Notes under the pieces: model-generated
What the model was told of the DNA's origin: nothing
What the model saw: the letters and a program-made list of their open reading frames with translations, nothing else
Database searches by the model: none
Position numbers and translations under genes: made by a program
Part shown: piece by piece, positions 52,231 to 62,503 of the stretch
Numbering within the stretch: the stretch's first letter is position 1
Layout: every line of letters begins with the position of its first letter
Assembly: GCF_019443085.1 (NCBI RefSeq)
Contig: NZ_JAHZIL010000004.1
Span: 434,001 to 498,000 of the forward strand
Direction: 5' to 3'
Origin: Marinobacter sp. F4218
GTDB lineage: Bacteria; Pseudomonadota; Gammaproteobacteria; Pseudomonadales; Oleiphilaceae
DNA length: 64,000 nt

Positions 52231-53631
52231 ATGAAACATCTGGTCTGGTTCCGGAACGACCTCCGGATTGCTGACAACCCTGCTCTCACTGCCGCCTGCA
52301 AGGAAGCATCCGAGTTACGCGCCTGTTTTCTAGTGACCCCAGAGCAATGGTTGGAGCACGACTGGTCGCCCGCGCGAGCGCAGTTTGTCATCGCTCACGC
52401 CAACGCGCTGTCCGAGGAACTCGCCAAACTGGGCATTCCGCTGACATTCATCATGGCCAAGCGATTCGAGGACAGCGTGGACCGGCTCGAGCAGTTCTGT
52501 CGCGACAACGACATTTCCCGGGTGCACCTCAACGAGGAGTACGGCGTCAACGAACGGCGACGGGACAAGGCTCTGAAACACCGGCTGGACAATCTGGACA
52601 TCGGGGTCAGCAAGTATCGCGATCAGACCGTGGCACCGGTGGGCGAAATACTCACCCAGCAGCAGGAGCCCTATTCCGTTTTCACTCCCTTTTCGCGACG
52701 CTGGCGCAGTTGGGTCGAGGAAACCCAACCGGTTGCATTCCCGATCCCGCCGGCCCAGGGTACTCCAATCAACCCTGAACGGATGGACGACATCCCGGAG
52801 CCGTTCCGGGATGCACCACCGGCACTGGTGGAAACCGGTGAGGATGCGGCCCACAGCCAACTGGAGTCGTTCCTGGGCGAACGGGCCGGAGCTTACAAGA
52901 ACGATCGCGACTTCCCCGCCATTGACGGCACCAGCCAGCTCTCCCCCTACCTGGCCAACGGCGTCCTTTCCGGCCGCCAGTGCCTCCTGGCCGCGCGTCA
53001 GGCCCAGGGCATGGGCGGCAACCAGGAAGGACTGATGACCTGGATCAACGAGATCGCCTGGCGGGATTTCTACATCAACATCCTGTACCACTATCCCCGG
53101 GTCAGTATGCATCGGGCGTTCAAGCCGGAAACCGAAGCCCTGGTGTGGAATACCCCGGGCGAGAAGTTTGAAGCCTGGAAGGCGGGGAATACCGGCATTC
53201 CCATCGTCGATGCAGCCATGCGCCAGTTGAATGAAACCGGCTGGATGCATAACCGCCTGCGCATGGTCACCGCCATGTTCCTGACCAAGAACCTGTTCAT
53301 CGACTGGCGCCTGGGCGAAGCCTATTTCATGTCCAGGCTCGTGGACGGCTTCCTGGCGTCAAACAACGGTGGCTGGCAATGGAGCGCGTCAACGGGAACG
53401 GACGCCGCGCCCTATTTCCGGGTCTTCAATCCGGTGACCCAGAGCGAGCGCTTTGATCCGAAGGGCGATTTTATCCGCCAGTGGGTGCCCGAGCTGGCAA
53501 AGCTTGACGCCAAACGCATTCACGATCCCGGCAAAGGCGGCGTGATTCCCGGCGGTTATCCGAAACCGATCGTAGACCTGAAGGAAAGCCGGAAGGAGGC
53601 TATTGCGAAGTTTCAGGCATTAAAGGAGTGA
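52231..53631 (+). CDS. phrB: Deoxyribodipyrimidine photolyase (CPD class I)
   Basis: A light-driven enzyme that splits cyclobutane pyrimidine dimers, using FAD and an antenna pigment. It has 466 residues from the ATG at 52231 (AGGA 7 nt upstream), opening MKHLVWFRNDLRIADNPAL. The FAD-binding C-terminal domain shows TSQLSPYLANGVLSGRQCLL near 230, WINEIAWRDFYINILYHYP near 272 and the signature WSASTGTDAAPYFRVFNP near 385. The lack of a cryptochrome-DASH pattern and the WRDFY motif favour a true CPD photolyase. It is alone on its strand, followed by the repeat element. Confidence 0.94.
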   Translation: MKHLVWFRNDLRIADNPALTAACKEASELRACFLVTPEQWLEHDWSPARAQFVIAHANALSEELAKLGIPLTFIMAKRFEDSVDRLEQFCRDNDISRVHLNEEYGVNERRRDKALKHRLDNLDIGVSKYRDQTVAPVGEILTQQQEPYSVFTPFSRRWRSWVEETQPVAFPIPPAQGTPINPERMDDIPEPFRDAPPALVETGEDAAHSQLESFLGERAGAYKNDRDFPAIDGTSQLSPYLANGVLSGRQCLLAARQAQGMGGNQEGLMTWINEIAWRDFYINILYHYPRVSMHRAFKPETEALVWNTPGEKFEAWKAGNTGIPIVDAAMRQLNETGWMHNRLRMVTAMFLTKNLFIDWRLGEAYFMSRLVDGFLASNNGGWQWSASTGTDAAPYFRVFNPVTQSERFDPKGDFIRQWVPELAKLDAKRIHDPGKGGVIPGGYPKPIVDLKESRKEAIAKFQALKE

Positions 53632-53663
53632 ATTCGGGACTGGTGCAACAGCGAACCGAAAGA

Positions 53664-53740
53664 CCTCTCCAAAACACGCTGTGAATACCTCCCTGTCCGC
53701 TCGGCTCCGCCATCCATGGCTCCGCACGGTTTTGGAGAGG
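53664..53740. repeat. REP-like inverted-repeat element between phrB and moeB
   Basis: A perfect 12-bp inverted repeat CCTCTCCAAAAC (53664-53675) / GTTTTGGAGAGG (53729-53740) encloses 53 bp with two GGCTCCGC copies (53703 and 53718). The palindrome GCCATCCATGGC (53709-53720) lies between them. It fills most of the 132-bp gap between two convergent genes. It looks like the intergenic palindromic elements of marine gammaproteobacteria and could also work as a terminator. No second copy is seen in this window. Confidence 0.68.
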
Positions 53741-53763
53741 CCTTCCAGTCCGATGCTATCCGA

Positions 53764-54513
53764 TTACGAAGGTCTGCATACAGGACATTCCGGATCCCGG
53801 GCCAGCTTCATCTCGCGCCACTGCATGTCCCAGGCATCCAGAATCAGAAGCCGGCCAATCAGCGGCCGGCCAACTCCGGAGATCACCTTGATTGCTTCCA
53901 TCGCCTGGGCTGCTCCGATCATGCCCACAAGGGGCGCGATCACACCAGCCTCCGAGCAGGTCAGGTCCTCGTTGCCCTGCTCAGGGTAGAGGCAGTGGTA
54001 ACAGGGGCTGCTTTCATCCCGGGAATCGTAAACTGATAACTGCCCCTCACCTCGAATAGCCGCACCGGATACCAGCGGCACGCCGGCGGCAACACAGGCG
54101 CGATTAAGGGCAAAACGGGTGGCAAAATTGTCACTGCAGTCCACCACCAGGCTGGCCTCTTCCACGGCCCGGTCCAGGGCATCGCCGTCCAGGCGCTGGT
54201 TCAGTGCGGTGACAGAAACCAGGGGGTTGATCCGGCGTACGCGGGCCGCCAGCGCCTCCGCCTTGGAGTCGCCCAGCTCCGACTGCTCGAAACCAATCTG
54301 GCGCTGGAGGTTTGCCAGCTCAATGTCATCATCATCCACGAGCGTCATCTGTCCGACGCCCGCAGCGCCCAGGTAAAGTGCTACCGGGCAGCCCAGGCCG
54401 CCGGCACCAAGAACCAGCACCCGGCCGGATTTCAGTTTTTCCTGGCCGGCCACGTCGAATCGGGGCATCAGTATTTGTCGGCTGTAGCGAAGCAGCTCGT
54501 CATCACTGAGCAT
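53764..54513 (-). CDS. moeB: ThiF/MoeB-family sulfur-carrier adenylyltransferase
   Basis: An E1-like enzyme that adenylates the C terminus of MoaD (molybdopterin) or ThiS. It has 249 residues, opening [20 protein letters not shown]. The ATP site GAGGLGCPVALYLGAAGVG is near 36, LQRQIGF near 68 with the ATP-contacting arginine, and VVDCSDNFATRFALN near 123. Zinc cysteine pairs CYHC near 172 and CPVC near the C terminus are intact. There is no rhodanese extension. It overlaps prmC by 11 bp. In this prmC-linked context it is usually called MoeB, though ThiF or HesA function cannot be excluded. Confidence 0.9.
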   Translation of the reverse strand: MLSDDELLRYSRQILMPRFDVAGQEKLKSGRVLVLGAGGLGCPVALYLGAAGVGQMTLVDDDDIELANLQRQIGFEQSELGDSKAEALAARVRRINPLVSVTALNQRLDGDALDRAVEEASLVVDCSDNFATRFALNRACVAAGVPLVSGAAIRGEGQLSVYDSRDESSPCYHCLYPEQGNEDLTCSEAGVIAPLVGMIGAAQAMEAIKVISGVGRPLIGRLLILDAWDMQWREMKLARDPECPVCRPS

Positions 54514-55393
54514 CTTGGTCTCCTGTTTCCTGATCCGGCAAGGCAGCGCCCTGTGGCCACTGCCCCAGTGTCATTCGCTCTTGATTACCGTAGTCCTTCC
54601 GGCTTTCAACCGCCACGAATCCCCGGGCTTCGAACAGCGCACGAACCGCTGCGGCCTGGTCGAAACCGTGTTCCACCAGTAACCAGCCTCCTGCCTCGAG
54701 CCAGTCCGGGGATTCATTGATGATCACTCGCAGATCGTCCAGACCATCGGCACCGGACACGAGCGCCGAAGCCGGCTCAAAGCGGACATCGCCCTGTTCA
54801 AGGTGGTGGTCCTCGGCGGCAATATAAGGCGGGTTAGAGACGACCAGATCGAACGGCCCGCCGCTCAGCCCCCGAAACCAGGAACTCTGCGTCACACTGA
54901 CCGGAAGGCCCAGTTCCCGGGCATTCCGCTGCGCCAGCTCCACCGCCTCTGGCACACAGTCGCAGGCGCTCACCTGCCATTCCCGGTGTTCGCTGGCCAG
55001 CGCCAGGGCAATGGCACCGGTGCCAGTCCCCAGATCCAGCACCCGGGCACTGACCGGAAGTGGCAGGCTGAGCGCTGCCTCTACCAGGCATTCGGTGTCG
55101 GGCCGGGGAATCAGCGTGGATGAACTGACGTGTAAAGGAAGGGACCAGAATTCCTGGTTTCCAAGCAGGTAGGCAACGGGTGTTCCGTTCACCCGTTTGG
55201 ACACCAGTTCCTCGAATCGGGCCGCATGGGTGGCGGAAATCTCCTGCTCCGGCCAGGCCCGGAAACTGGTCCGGCCAAGCCGGGTTACGTGGCTCAGCAG
55301 CAGTTCCGCGTCCAGTCTCGGGGTTTCACCGGCAATACGTCGTGCCGCCTCCTGCAACAGGCTCTCACAGGTCAGTGAAGGTTTACTGGTCAT
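54503..55393 (-). CDS. prmC: Release factor glutamine methyltransferase
   Basis: PrmC methylates the glutamine of the GGQ motif in RF1 and RF2 and raises termination efficiency. It has 296 residues from the ATG at 55391-55393. A long extension in the same frame is antisense-like to prfA and was rejected. The SAM motif [16 protein letters not shown] is near 118 and the catalytic NPPY at 187-190 follows [10 protein letters not shown]. It overlaps prfA by 11 bp and moeB by 11 bp, so hemA-prfA-prmC-moeB is one tightly coupled operon. Confidence 0.95.
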   Translation of the reverse strand: MTSKPSLTCESLLQEAARRIAGETPRLDAELLLSHVTRLGRTSFRAWPEQEISATHAARFEELVSKRVNGTPVAYLLGNQEFWSLPLHVSSSTLIPRPDTECLVEAALSLPLPVSARVLDLGTGTGAIALALASEHREWQVSACDCVPEAVELAQRNARELGLPVSVTQSSWFRGLSGGPFDLVVSNPPYIAAEDHHLEQGDVRFEPASALVSGADGLDDLRVIINESPDWLEAGGWLLVEHGFDQAAAVRALFEARGFVAVESRKDYGNQERMTLGQWPQGAALPDQETGDQDAQ

Positions 55394-56471
55394 CGGCAAG
55401 GGAGGCCAGGAGCTCAGTCTGATGTTCCTGCTGCAGAGGAACAATAACCGCATCCAGATCCCCGGACACGACCTCATCCAGCTTATACAGGGTAAGATTG
55501 ATGCGGTGGTCGGTGACCCGGCCCTGGGGGAAGTTATAGGTACGGATACGCTCGGAACGGTCGCCACTGCCCACCAGGCTCTTGCGAGTCTCAGCCACCG
55601 ATTTCTGCTGACGCTCTATCTCCGCATTCTGCAGCCGGGACGCCAGAAAACTCAGGGCCTTGGCGCGGTTCTTGTGCTGGGAACGCTCTTCCTGGCACTC
55701 CACCACGATACCCGTGGGCAGGTGTGTAATCCGGATGGCCGAGTCGGTCTTGTTGACGTGCTGACCACCGGCTCCCGATGCCCGGAAAGTGTCGACCCGG
55801 AGGTCGCCCTTGTTGATTTCCACGGCCTCGGCTTCATCTGCTTCCGGCATCACCGCCACCGTGCAGGCCGAGGTATGAATACGGCCCTGGGATTCGGTTT
55901 CCGGCACCCGCTGCACCCGATGGGCACCGGATTCGAACTTCATGGCACCGTAGACCCCTTCGCCGGCTACCCGGGCGATAATCTCCTTGTAGCCACCGTG
56001 CTCACCCTCACTCTCACTCAGGACCTCCACCTGCCAACGGCGGCGCTCGGCATACCGACTGTACATCCGGAACAGGTCGCCGGCGAAAATAGCGGCTTCG
56101 TCGCCGCCGGTACCGGCACGGATCTCCAGAAAGATACTCTTGCTGTCGTTGGGGTCCTTGGGCAGCATCAGGCGCTGCAATTCTTCGTCCAGCTCTTCGC
56201 TCTTATGCTGGGCCGCGTCCAATTCATCGGCGGCCATCTCACGCATGTCTGCGTCGCTGTCTTTCGCCAGCTCCCTGGCTTCCTCGATGTCATCGAGAGA
56301 ACGGCGCCATGCCTCAAAGCAATGCACGATCGGTTCAATCTCCGAGAACTCCCGGGAAAGATCACGGAACTGGTTCTGATTGGAAATAACGGAGGGATCG
56401 CTGAGCAACGCGCTGACCTCCTCGAACCTGTCAGTGAGCTGTTCGAGGCGGGATTGGATCGATGGTTTCAT
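55383..56471 (-). CDS. prfA: Peptide chain release factor 1
   Basis: RF1 recognises UAG and UAA stop codons. It has 362 residues. The tripeptide region reads [12 protein letters not shown], with P190, E191 and T192, so PxT is kept although the middle residue is E where E. coli has A. The catalytic GGQ is at 235-237 in [12 protein letters not shown]. The ATG at 56469-56471 overlaps the hemA stop by 4 bp (ATGA). It is second in the hemA-prfA-prmC-moeB operon. Confidence 0.97.
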   Translation of the reverse strand: MKPSIQSRLEQLTDRFEEVSALLSDPSVISNQNQFRDLSREFSEIEPIVHCFEAWRRSLDDIEEARELAKDSDADMREMAADELDAAQHKSEELDEELQRLMLPKDPNDSKSIFLEIRAGTGGDEAAIFAGDLFRMYSRYAERRRWQVEVLSESEGEHGGYKEIIARVAGEGVYGAMKFESGAHRVQRVPETESQGRIHTSACTVAVMPEADEAEAVEINKGDLRVDTFRASGAGGQHVNKTDSAIRITHLPTGIVVECQEERSQHKNRAKALSFLASRLQNAEIERQQKSVAETRKSLVGSGDRSERIRTYNFPQGRVTDHRINLTLYKLDEVVSGDLDAVIVPLQQEHQTELLASLADDQ

Positions 56472-57757
56472 AGTTTTTCCGGGGTGGTCGGCTCGTCTGC
56501 CTCAAGAACATCCAGCTGGTGCAATTCACGCAGCCATTCGGTCACCTCGGGACGCCCTTCGGTGGTCGCCTTGCGGACCTGAACCGACGGTTCATGCAGA
56601 AGTTTGTTGGTAAGGCCTCGAGCCAGACTGCGCAGTACCGTTTCCGGATCGCCGCCGTTGCGAAGCGTGCGCAGAGCTTTTTCAGTTTCGGTGTCGCGCA
56701 GGATTTCGGCGCGCTGACGGAACTGCTTGAGGGTAGATACGGCGTCCAGGGCACGTAGCTGGTTCAGGAAATCCTGCACGCCAGCGGCCACCAGGTTTTC
56801 GGCCTCCCGGGCGGCTCCCTCGCGAGACCGGATATTTTCTTCAATAACCAGGCGCAAATCGTCCACGGTATAAAGATAGACATCTGCCAAGGAGGCCACT
56901 TCCGGTTCAATGTCCCGGGGCACAGCGATATCCACCATGAAATAAGGCCTGTGCTTGCGCTTCTTCAACGCGCGCTCGACCGCCCCCTTGCCCAGAATCG
57001 GCAGGGGGCTGGCGGTCGAGGAGATGATGATGTCGACGTCAGTCAGGTGGTCGGGGATTTCCGAGAGCAGGATGCCCTTGCCGCCGTAGGACTGCGCCAG
57101 CTCCTGGGCCCGCTCCAGCGTGCGATTGGCAACCAGAAAGTCTTTCACCCCGGCGTCGGAAAGGTGTCGCGCCACCAGCTCAATGGTCTTGCCGGCACCG
57201 ATCAGCAACGCCTTGTTGCGGGCCAAGTCCGCAAAGATGTGGTGTGCCATGCTGACGGCAGCGTAGGCCACCGACACCGGGTTTTCGCCGATCGCGGTCT
57301 GGGTGCGCACGCGTTTGGCCACCGAAAAGGTCTGCTCGAACAACCGGGACAGAAACGATCCGCTGGCGTCGTTTTCCCTGGCCAGGGCGTAGGCGTCTTT
57401 CAATTGGCCAAGAATCTGTGGCTCTCCCAGAACCATCGAATCCAGCCCCGCCGCTACCCGCATGACGTGCCGGACTGCGTCGGCATCGCGGTGCACATAA
57501 AGAGACTGTTCCAGCTCGGCGGCATCCAGATCATGGAATCCAGCGAGCCAGCGCAACACCGATGGGGCACAGTCGTCGTCGCCGGCGAGGTAGAGCTCGG
57601 TGCGGTTGCAGGTTGAGAGGATGGCCGCTTCAGACGCACCCGACGCAGCCCGCAACTCGGCAAACGCCTCGGCCATGCGCTCGGGCGTGAACGCAACGCG
57701 TTCGCGCAACTCGACCGGAGCGGTGCGATGATTGATTCCGAGCGTTACAAGTGCCAT
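56468..57757 (-). CDS. hemA: Glutamyl-tRNA reductase
   Basis: HemA reduces glutamyl-tRNA to glutamate-1-semialdehyde, the first committed step of C5 heme synthesis. It has 429 residues from the ATG at 57755-57757, opening [19 protein letters not shown]. The catalytic cysteine C50 lies in [25 protein letters not shown] near 185 is the NADPH site, and a C-terminal dimerisation helix (about 310-420) follows. A TTG start five codons upstream is less family-like. First gene of its operon. It is divergent from the TPR lipoprotein gene across 236 bp with no other clear signals. Confidence 0.96.
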   Translation of the reverse strand: MALVTLGINHRTAPVELRERVAFTPERMAEAFAELRAASGASEAAILSTCNRTELYLAGDDDCAPSVLRWLAGFHDLDAAELEQSLYVHRDADAVRHVMRVAAGLDSMVLGEPQILGQLKDAYALARENDASGSFLSRLFEQTFSVAKRVRTQTAIGENPVSVAYAAVSMAHHIFADLARNKALLIGAGKTIELVARHLSDAGVKDFLVANRTLERAQELAQSYGGKGILLSEIPDHLTDVDIIISSTASPLPILGKGAVERALKKRKHRPYFMVDIAVPRDIEPEVASLADVYLYTVDDLRLVIEENIRSREGAAREAENLVAAGVQDFLNQLRALDAVSTLKQFRQRAEILRDTETEKALRTLRNGGDPETVLRSLARGLTNKLLHEPSVQVRKATTEGRPEVTEWLRELHQLDVLEADEPTTPEKL

Positions 57758-57993
57758 CTCGTAGGTGAACAACCTTATGCGAACAGGGGGTATTTGCCGA
57801 CATTTTAACGGTCAGCGCCCTCCACTGCCACCCAAATGCCTGAGCGCTTCGGCAAGTGCGGACAGGTTGGGCAAGATCAGACGCTTATGCCATTATAGGG
57901 AACCGGCCGAGGCCACGAGCCGATCCAGCTCAAAAAAAGTAGCAGATTGGCAATTATTTCTGATGCGTTGTCGACAGATTCACGGGAAGTTGC

Positions 57994-59739
57994 ATGCACA
58001 AATCCGCACCGTTTTTGGTTAGCTGCCTGATTGGCCTCTCTCTCGCAGGCTGTGCCGGCCTCACGGGCCCCAAGGAAGCACCGGACACAGAAGAGCCCGC
58101 CACTTCCAAGGCAGAAGCTCCCAGTGAAGACAGCATCCAGTACGCTGACTTCGAGCCGGAAGTTCTCTACCTTCTATTATCCGGAGAGATTGCCGCCCAG
58201 CGAGGCCGCTTCGACGTCACCCTAGTCAACTACCTGAAGGCGGCCCAGAAATCCCGGGACCCTGGCGTCATCGAACGCGCCATGCGGATTGCCCAGTCCC
58301 TGAACGGGGATAACGCCCAGAAGCAGCTTGCGGACCTCTGGCTCGAAGTCGATCCGGACAACCCGAAGGCGCTTCGGGTCTCCGCCATCCAGGCCGTGAA
58401 ACGAAAAGAGCTGGACGTTGCCCTCGGCCACATGGAAAAAATCATGGATCAGGGTGGCGACGCGGATTTCGATAGTCTGGCCGCCTTGGCCGGCAACCTG
58501 CCCCCAGAAGAACAGCAGGAATTGCTCGTCCTCTATAAGGAACTGGCGGAACGTCATCCGTATTCGCCGGAACTGGAATACAGCATCGCCCTGCTTCTGA
58601 AAGCGATTGGCGATCCCGGGCAGGCACTCGACCGGCTCGACCCGTTGCTCGAGGCTCACCCCAACTTCCAGCCGGCAATCATCCTCAAAGGCGACCTATT
58701 GTACCAGGCGAATGCAAAACAACAGGCACTCGACTACCTGATGGTCAACACCCGCCGCTTCCCGGCCAATCGCCAGATGGGCACCCTGTATGGCCGGATG
58801 TTGATAGGCGAGGGCGAGTTACAGGCAGCCCAGGACGAATTCAACCGCCTGACCAAACAATACCCGAACAACCCGAGCCTGCTGCTCTCCCACGCACTGG
58901 TAGCCCTGGAGAACGGCCAGACCGATCTGGCAAAGAGAGAGCTGAAGAGCCTGGTCCAGCAAGGCCATCACACCAACGAGGCCAACTACTATCTGGGGCG
59001 CATCGAGGACGAAGCCGGCAATACCCAGCAGGCGATCGGCTACTATTCGGGTGTGACCCAGGGTAACTACTATTTCCCGGCGCTGGCCCGGACCAGCGCC
59101 CTGCTGGCTGCTGACGACCGACTCGATGAAGCGGTCGCCAACATTCGCAACCTCAAGGGAGCCAACCCCCAGCAGGCTGAGAACTTCTGGCTCCTGGAAG
59201 TGAACCTGCTGCTCGACCAGAATCAGCAACAGGATGCACTGGCAACCGCCACCGAAGCCCTGGAAGAACATCCCGACAACATCCAGATCCGTTACGCCCG
59301 CGCCATGCTGCTGGACACCCTCAATCAGCCAGGCCGCGCAGAGGATGACCTCAAACGGATCATTGACGAGGATCCCGGCAACGCGGTGGCACTGAACGCC
59401 CTGGGTTATATCCTGACCACCCGAACTGACCGACTCTCCGAAGCCCGCAATTACATTGAGCGCGCGCTGGCCCTGGACCCGGAGAACCCGGCCATTCTCG
59501 ACAGCATGGGCTGGGTCCTTTTCCAGGAAGGGCAGCTCAAGCCGGCCCTGGATTATCTGGCCCGAGCCTGGTCGGCTTACCCGGACCCGGAAGTGGCCGC
59601 CCACTATGGCGAGGCACTGTGGACGAGCGGAGCCGAGGAACAGGCCCGCATCGTCTGGAAAGAAGGACTGAAGCAGGATGCCGATCACGATATCCTTCGG
59701 GAGACCATCCAGCGGCTGACCGATAACGGTGATCTTTGA
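57994..59739 (+). CDS. TPR-repeat lipoprotein
   Basis: A 581-residue envelope protein with a lipoprotein signal (SLAGC, lipidated Cys20) and an array of tetratricopeptide repeats over most of its length. Examples are near 60-100 and 180-220, a run at 250-370, and 430-560 with ALNALGYILTTRTDRLSEAR and AILDSMGWVLFQEGQLKPAL. It is probably anchored in the outer membrane, where TPRs bind partner proteins. The stop overlaps the lolB ATG (TGATG), so the two are translationally coupled. The same gene lies before lolB in Pseudomonas relatives. The precise partner is unknown. Confidence 0.87.
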   Translation: MHKSAPFLVSCLIGLSLAGCAGLTGPKEAPDTEEPATSKAEAPSEDSIQYADFEPEVLYLLLSGEIAAQRGRFDVTLVNYLKAAQKSRDPGVIERAMRIAQSLNGDNAQKQLADLWLEVDPDNPKALRVSAIQAVKRKELDVALGHMEKIMDQGGDADFDSLAALAGNLPPEEQQELLVLYKELAERHPYSPELEYSIALLLKAIGDPGQALDRLDPLLEAHPNFQPAIILKGDLLYQANAKQQALDYLMVNTRRFPANRQMGTLYGRMLIGEGELQAAQDEFNRLTKQYPNNPSLLLSHALVALENGQTDLAKRELKSLVQQGHHTNEANYYLGRIEDEAGNTQQAIGYYSGVTQGNYYFPALARTSALLAADDRLDEAVANIRNLKGANPQQAENFWLLEVNLLLDQNQQQDALATATEALEEHPDNIQIRYARAMLLDTLNQPGRAEDDLKRIIDEDPGNAVALNALGYILTTRTDRLSEARNYIERALALDPENPAILDSMGWVLFQEGQLKPALDYLARAWSAYPDPEVAAHYGEALWTSGAEEQARIVWKEGLKQDADHDILRETIQRLTDNGDL

Positions 59740-60380
59740 TGGTTCAATCGTTCCGCCTCTGGCTGATACTGTCACTGCTGGCTGTGCTGGGGGCCTGCAC
59801 CACCATCCAGCTGGAACCGCTACCCGAGGGCATGACTGACCAGCCACCCGCAAACTGGGCTGAACGGAGCCAGCAGCTCAGCCGTTTCGATCACTGGCGC
59901 CTGATGGGTAAGCTGGCCGTGCGCCAGCCTTCGGACAGCGGCACGGCCCTGATCAACTATTGGATCCAGAACGGTGAAGCCTACGACCTGGCACTGTCTT
60001 CCTCCTTCCTCGGAATGGGCAGCACCACCCTCAAAGGCGTACCCGGCTTCATCGAGCTGACACTACCCAGCGGCGACACCTACCGCTCCGGAGACCCTGA
60101 AGCACTGGTGGCAGCCGCCACCGGATGGCAACTGCCCCTGAACCACCTGGTCTGGTGGATTCGCGGCCTACCTGCACCAGGTGACGATTTCCGACTGCTG
60201 TTTGATGAAAGCAGCCAGCTTGCCATGATTCGTCAGGCCGGCTGGGAAATCCGCTATGACCGGTGGCAGCAGTTCCTGCCCGACCACCCCACCCTGCCCG
60301 CGAAAATCACCGCCCTGAAGGACGACAAGCGTGTTCGCCTGGTTGTCAGTGAATGGAACCGGCACGAGGCGGAACAGTGA
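59739..60380 (+). CDS. lolB: Outer-membrane lipoprotein LolB
   Basis: LolB receives lipoproteins from LolA and inserts them in the outer membrane. It has 213 residues from the ATG at 59739. The lipoprotein signal ends LAVLGAC with lipidated Cys20. The LolB fold shows [20 protein letters not shown] near 48, [18 protein letters not shown] near 86 and [12 protein letters not shown] near 136. It starts on the stop codon of the TPR lipoprotein and its last 4 bp overlap ispE. Confidence 0.94.
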   Translation: MVQSFRLWLILSLLAVLGACTTIQLEPLPEGMTDQPPANWAERSQQLSRFDHWRLMGKLAVRQPSDSGTALINYWIQNGEAYDLALSSSFLGMGSTTLKGVPGFIELTLPSGDTYRSGDPEALVAAATGWQLPLNHLVWWIRGLPAPGDDFRLLFDESSQLAMIRQAGWEIRYDRWQQFLPDHPTLPAKITALKDDKRVRLVVSEWNRHEAEQ

Positions 60381-61240
60381 CCGCCAGCCTTACCCTGCCG
60401 TCACCGGCCAAACTGAACCTGTTTCTCCACATCGTCGGCCGCCGGCCTGACGGCTACCACGAACTGCAGACCCTGTTTCAGTTTCTCGACTTTGGCGACG
60501 ACATCACCTTCACCCTGACACCAGAGCAGCCCGGAATTCGCCTGACCGACTCGGTGTCCGGCGTACCGGACGACGAAAACCTGATCGTCCGGGCAGCCAA
60601 GGCGTTGGCAGCAAGCGTGTCCGGGCCGTTGCCCGGAGTCAATATCGGGGTCGCCAAACGCCTGCCCATGGGAGGCGGCCTAGGCGGAGGCAGCTCCAAC
60701 GCCGCCACCACGCTGCTGGGCCTGAACCATCTCTGGCAATTGAACCTGCCCATTGATGAACTGGCCGAACTCGGGCTCGCCCTCGGCGCAGACGTTCCGG
60801 TATTCGTGCGGGGCCGCGCCGCGTTTGGCGAAAGCGTTGGCGAGAAGCTGACGCCCGCCAACCCGCCGGAGGACTGGTTCGTGATTCTGAAGCCCGCCTG
60901 CAACATCAATACTGGCAAGATTTTTTCCGAGGAAGGGTTGACAAGGAACACCCCGAGAATCAAAATAGCGCCCGCTTTTGAGGGAGACGCCTCGAGGTAC
61001 CGAAACGACTGTGAGGATGTGGTTCGAAAACTGTATCCTGAGGTTAACCGAAGCCTGGAATGGCTTGCACAATTCGGACCTGCAAGATTAACCGGAACCG
61101 GGGCTTGCATATTTGGACGTTTCCCGACAGAATCCGCAGCCCGGATTATCTGGGAAAGCAAACCCTCCGGCGTCACGGGGTTCGTAGCTAAAGGGGTGAA
61201 CAGTTCACCTCTACACAAAAAGCTAACAGAGCTGAAATGA
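60377..61240 (+). CDS. ispE: 4-diphosphocytidyl-2-C-methyl-D-erythritol kinase
   Basis: IspE phosphorylates CDP-methylerythritol in the MEP isoprenoid pathway. It has 287 residues from the GTG at 60377, which overlaps the lolB stop (GTGA) and has GAGGCGGA upstream. The GHMP-kinase signature is visible: [20 protein letters not shown] near 8, the ATP loop [18 protein letters not shown] near 96 and LGADVPVF near 138. The C-terminal GTGACIFG motif near 242 is intact. It is followed 19 bp later by tRNA-Gln. Confidence 0.95.
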   Translation: MTASLTLPSPAKLNLFLHIVGRRPDGYHELQTLFQFLDFGDDITFTLTPEQPGIRLTDSVSGVPDDENLIVRAAKALAASVSGPLPGVNIGVAKRLPMGGGLGGGSSNAATTLLGLNHLWQLNLPIDELAELGLALGADVPVFVRGRAAFGESVGEKLTPANPPEDWFVILKPACNINTGKIFSEEGLTRNTPRIKIAPAFEGDASRYRNDCEDVVRKLYPEVNRSLEWLAQFGPARLTGTGACIFGRFPTESAARIIWESKPSGVTGFVAKGVNSSPLHKKLTELK

Positions 61241-61259
61241 TGCCTAAAAAGCACGATAC

Positions 61260-61334
61260 TGGGGTGTCGCCAAGTGGTAAGGCAACGGGTTTTGATCCCG
61301 TCATGCGCAGGTTCGAATCCTGCCACCCCAGCCA
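61260..61334 (+). tRNA. tRNA-Gln (anticodon TTG)
   Basis: A full cloverleaf folds by eye. The acceptor stem is TGGGGTG / CACCCCA. The anticodon stem is ACGGG / CCCGT around the loop TTTTGAT, with anticodon TTG at 61292-61294. The T arm contains GGTTCGAATCC, the discriminator is G61331, and an encoded CCA is at 61332-61334. It sits between ispE and prs, its usual place in Pseudomonas relatives. An open frame crossing it is only readthrough upstream of prs. Confidence 0.97.
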
Positions 61335-61386
61335 CCTTTCTCCCGCTTCTTCTGAATCAAACGCCGATACTGAGAAGGATGCCGTC

Positions 61387-62337
61387 GTGTCCAAACTGAT
61401 GATTTTCGCTGGCAATGCCAACCCCGAGCTTGCCAAAGCCATCGCGCAGAAACTCCACATTCCCATGGGTCAGGCCACTGTAGGTCGCTTCAGCGACGGC
61501 GAGACCACCGTTGAGATCAATGAGAATGTTCGCGGCCATGATGTTTTCATCATCCAGCCGACCTGCTACCCCACTAACGATAACCTGATGGAATTGATCG
61601 TGATGGCCGACGCACTTCGCCGTGCCTCCGCGACACGAGTCACTGCCGTTATCCCCTATTATGGATACGCGCGCCAGGATCGCCGGGTACGCTCAACACG
61701 GGTAGCTATCAGCGCCAAGGTCGTTGCAGACATGATCTCCAGCATCGGCGTGGATCGGGTCCTGACCGTCGACCTGCACGCTGACCAGATCCAGGGTTTC
61801 TTCGACATCCCGGTGGATAACATCTACGCCACCCCGGTCATGCTCGAAGACATCGAGAAGCAGCGCTTTGAGAACTTCGTTGTGGTGTCCCCCGATGTCG
61901 GTGGCGTTGTTCGCGCCCGCGCTGTGGCCAAGAAGCTGGACGATGCAGACCTCGCCATCATCGACAAGCGTCGGCCGAAGGCCAACGTGTCGCAGGTCAT
62001 GCACATCATCGGTGACGTGAAAGACAAGACCTGCATCCTGGTCGACGACATCATTGATACCGCCGGCACCCTGTGTAAGGCAGCCAAAGCTCTGAAGGAG
62101 CATGGTGCGGCACGCGTAGTGGCCTATATCACCCACCCGGTTCTTTCTGGTCCGGCGATCGACAACATCAACGCCTCCGAGCTTGATGAGCTGGTAGTCT
62201 GCGATACCATTCCGGTGAGTGACAAAGCGAAGAATTGTGATAGAATCCGCGTCCTCGGAATGGCCGGTCTGCTCGCGGAGTCCATTCGCCGCGTCAGCAA
62301 CGAAGAATCGATCAGCGCCATGTTCGACAATGCCTGA
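61387..62337 (+). CDS. prs: Ribose-phosphate pyrophosphokinase
   Basis: Prs makes PRPP from ribose-5-phosphate and ATP for nucleotide, histidine and tryptophan synthesis. It has 316 residues from the GTG at 61387, with GAGAAGGA about 7 nt upstream. It opens [20 protein letters not shown]. Visible: GRFSDGET near 31, [10 protein letters not shown] near 97, [11 protein letters not shown] near 128 and the PRPP-binding [11 protein letters not shown] near 216. The in-frame extension through the tRNA gene is not coding. Confidence 0.96.
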   Translation: MSKLMIFAGNANPELAKAIAQKLHIPMGQATVGRFSDGETTVEINENVRGHDVFIIQPTCYPTNDNLMELIVMADALRRASATRVTAVIPYYGYARQDRRVRSTRVAISAKVVADMISSIGVDRVLTVDLHADQIQGFFDIPVDNIYATPVMLEDIEKQRFENFVVVSPDVGGVVRARAVAKKLDDADLAIIDKRRPKANVSQVMHIIGDVKDKTCILVDDIIDTAGTLCKAAKALKEHGAARVVAYITHPVLSGPAIDNINASELDELVVCDTIPVSDKAKNCDRIRVLGMAGLLAESIRRVSNEESISAMFDNA

Positions 62338-62382
62338 GCGAATTTAACGCTTTAGTTTTCAGGCAAAACAAGCAGTTATCGG

Positions 62383-62413
62383 GTCGGGAGCCTAATCAGG
62401 CTCCCGACTCTTT
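62383..62413 (+). terminator. Rho-independent terminator after prs
   Basis: The perfect 11-bp stem GTCGGGAGCCT (62383-62393) / AGGCTCCCGAC (62398-62408) has a 4-nt loop followed by TCTTTTAG. It lies 45 bp after prs and 95 bp before the rplY ATG. Partial readthrough or an rplY leader role is possible. Confidence 0.83.
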
Positions 62414-62503
62414 TAGTCAGTCGGAAAAATCCGGCTTTTCAGAAACATCACCTGATCCAACGCCTGGTCGCGGGCAGTTCAGGTGACGATTGAGGTTATT
62501 ACC

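Noticed and set aside
61237..61386. Open frame through tRNA-Gln in phase with prs
   Set aside because: The tRNA folds perfectly and the family N terminus starts at the GTG at 61387.
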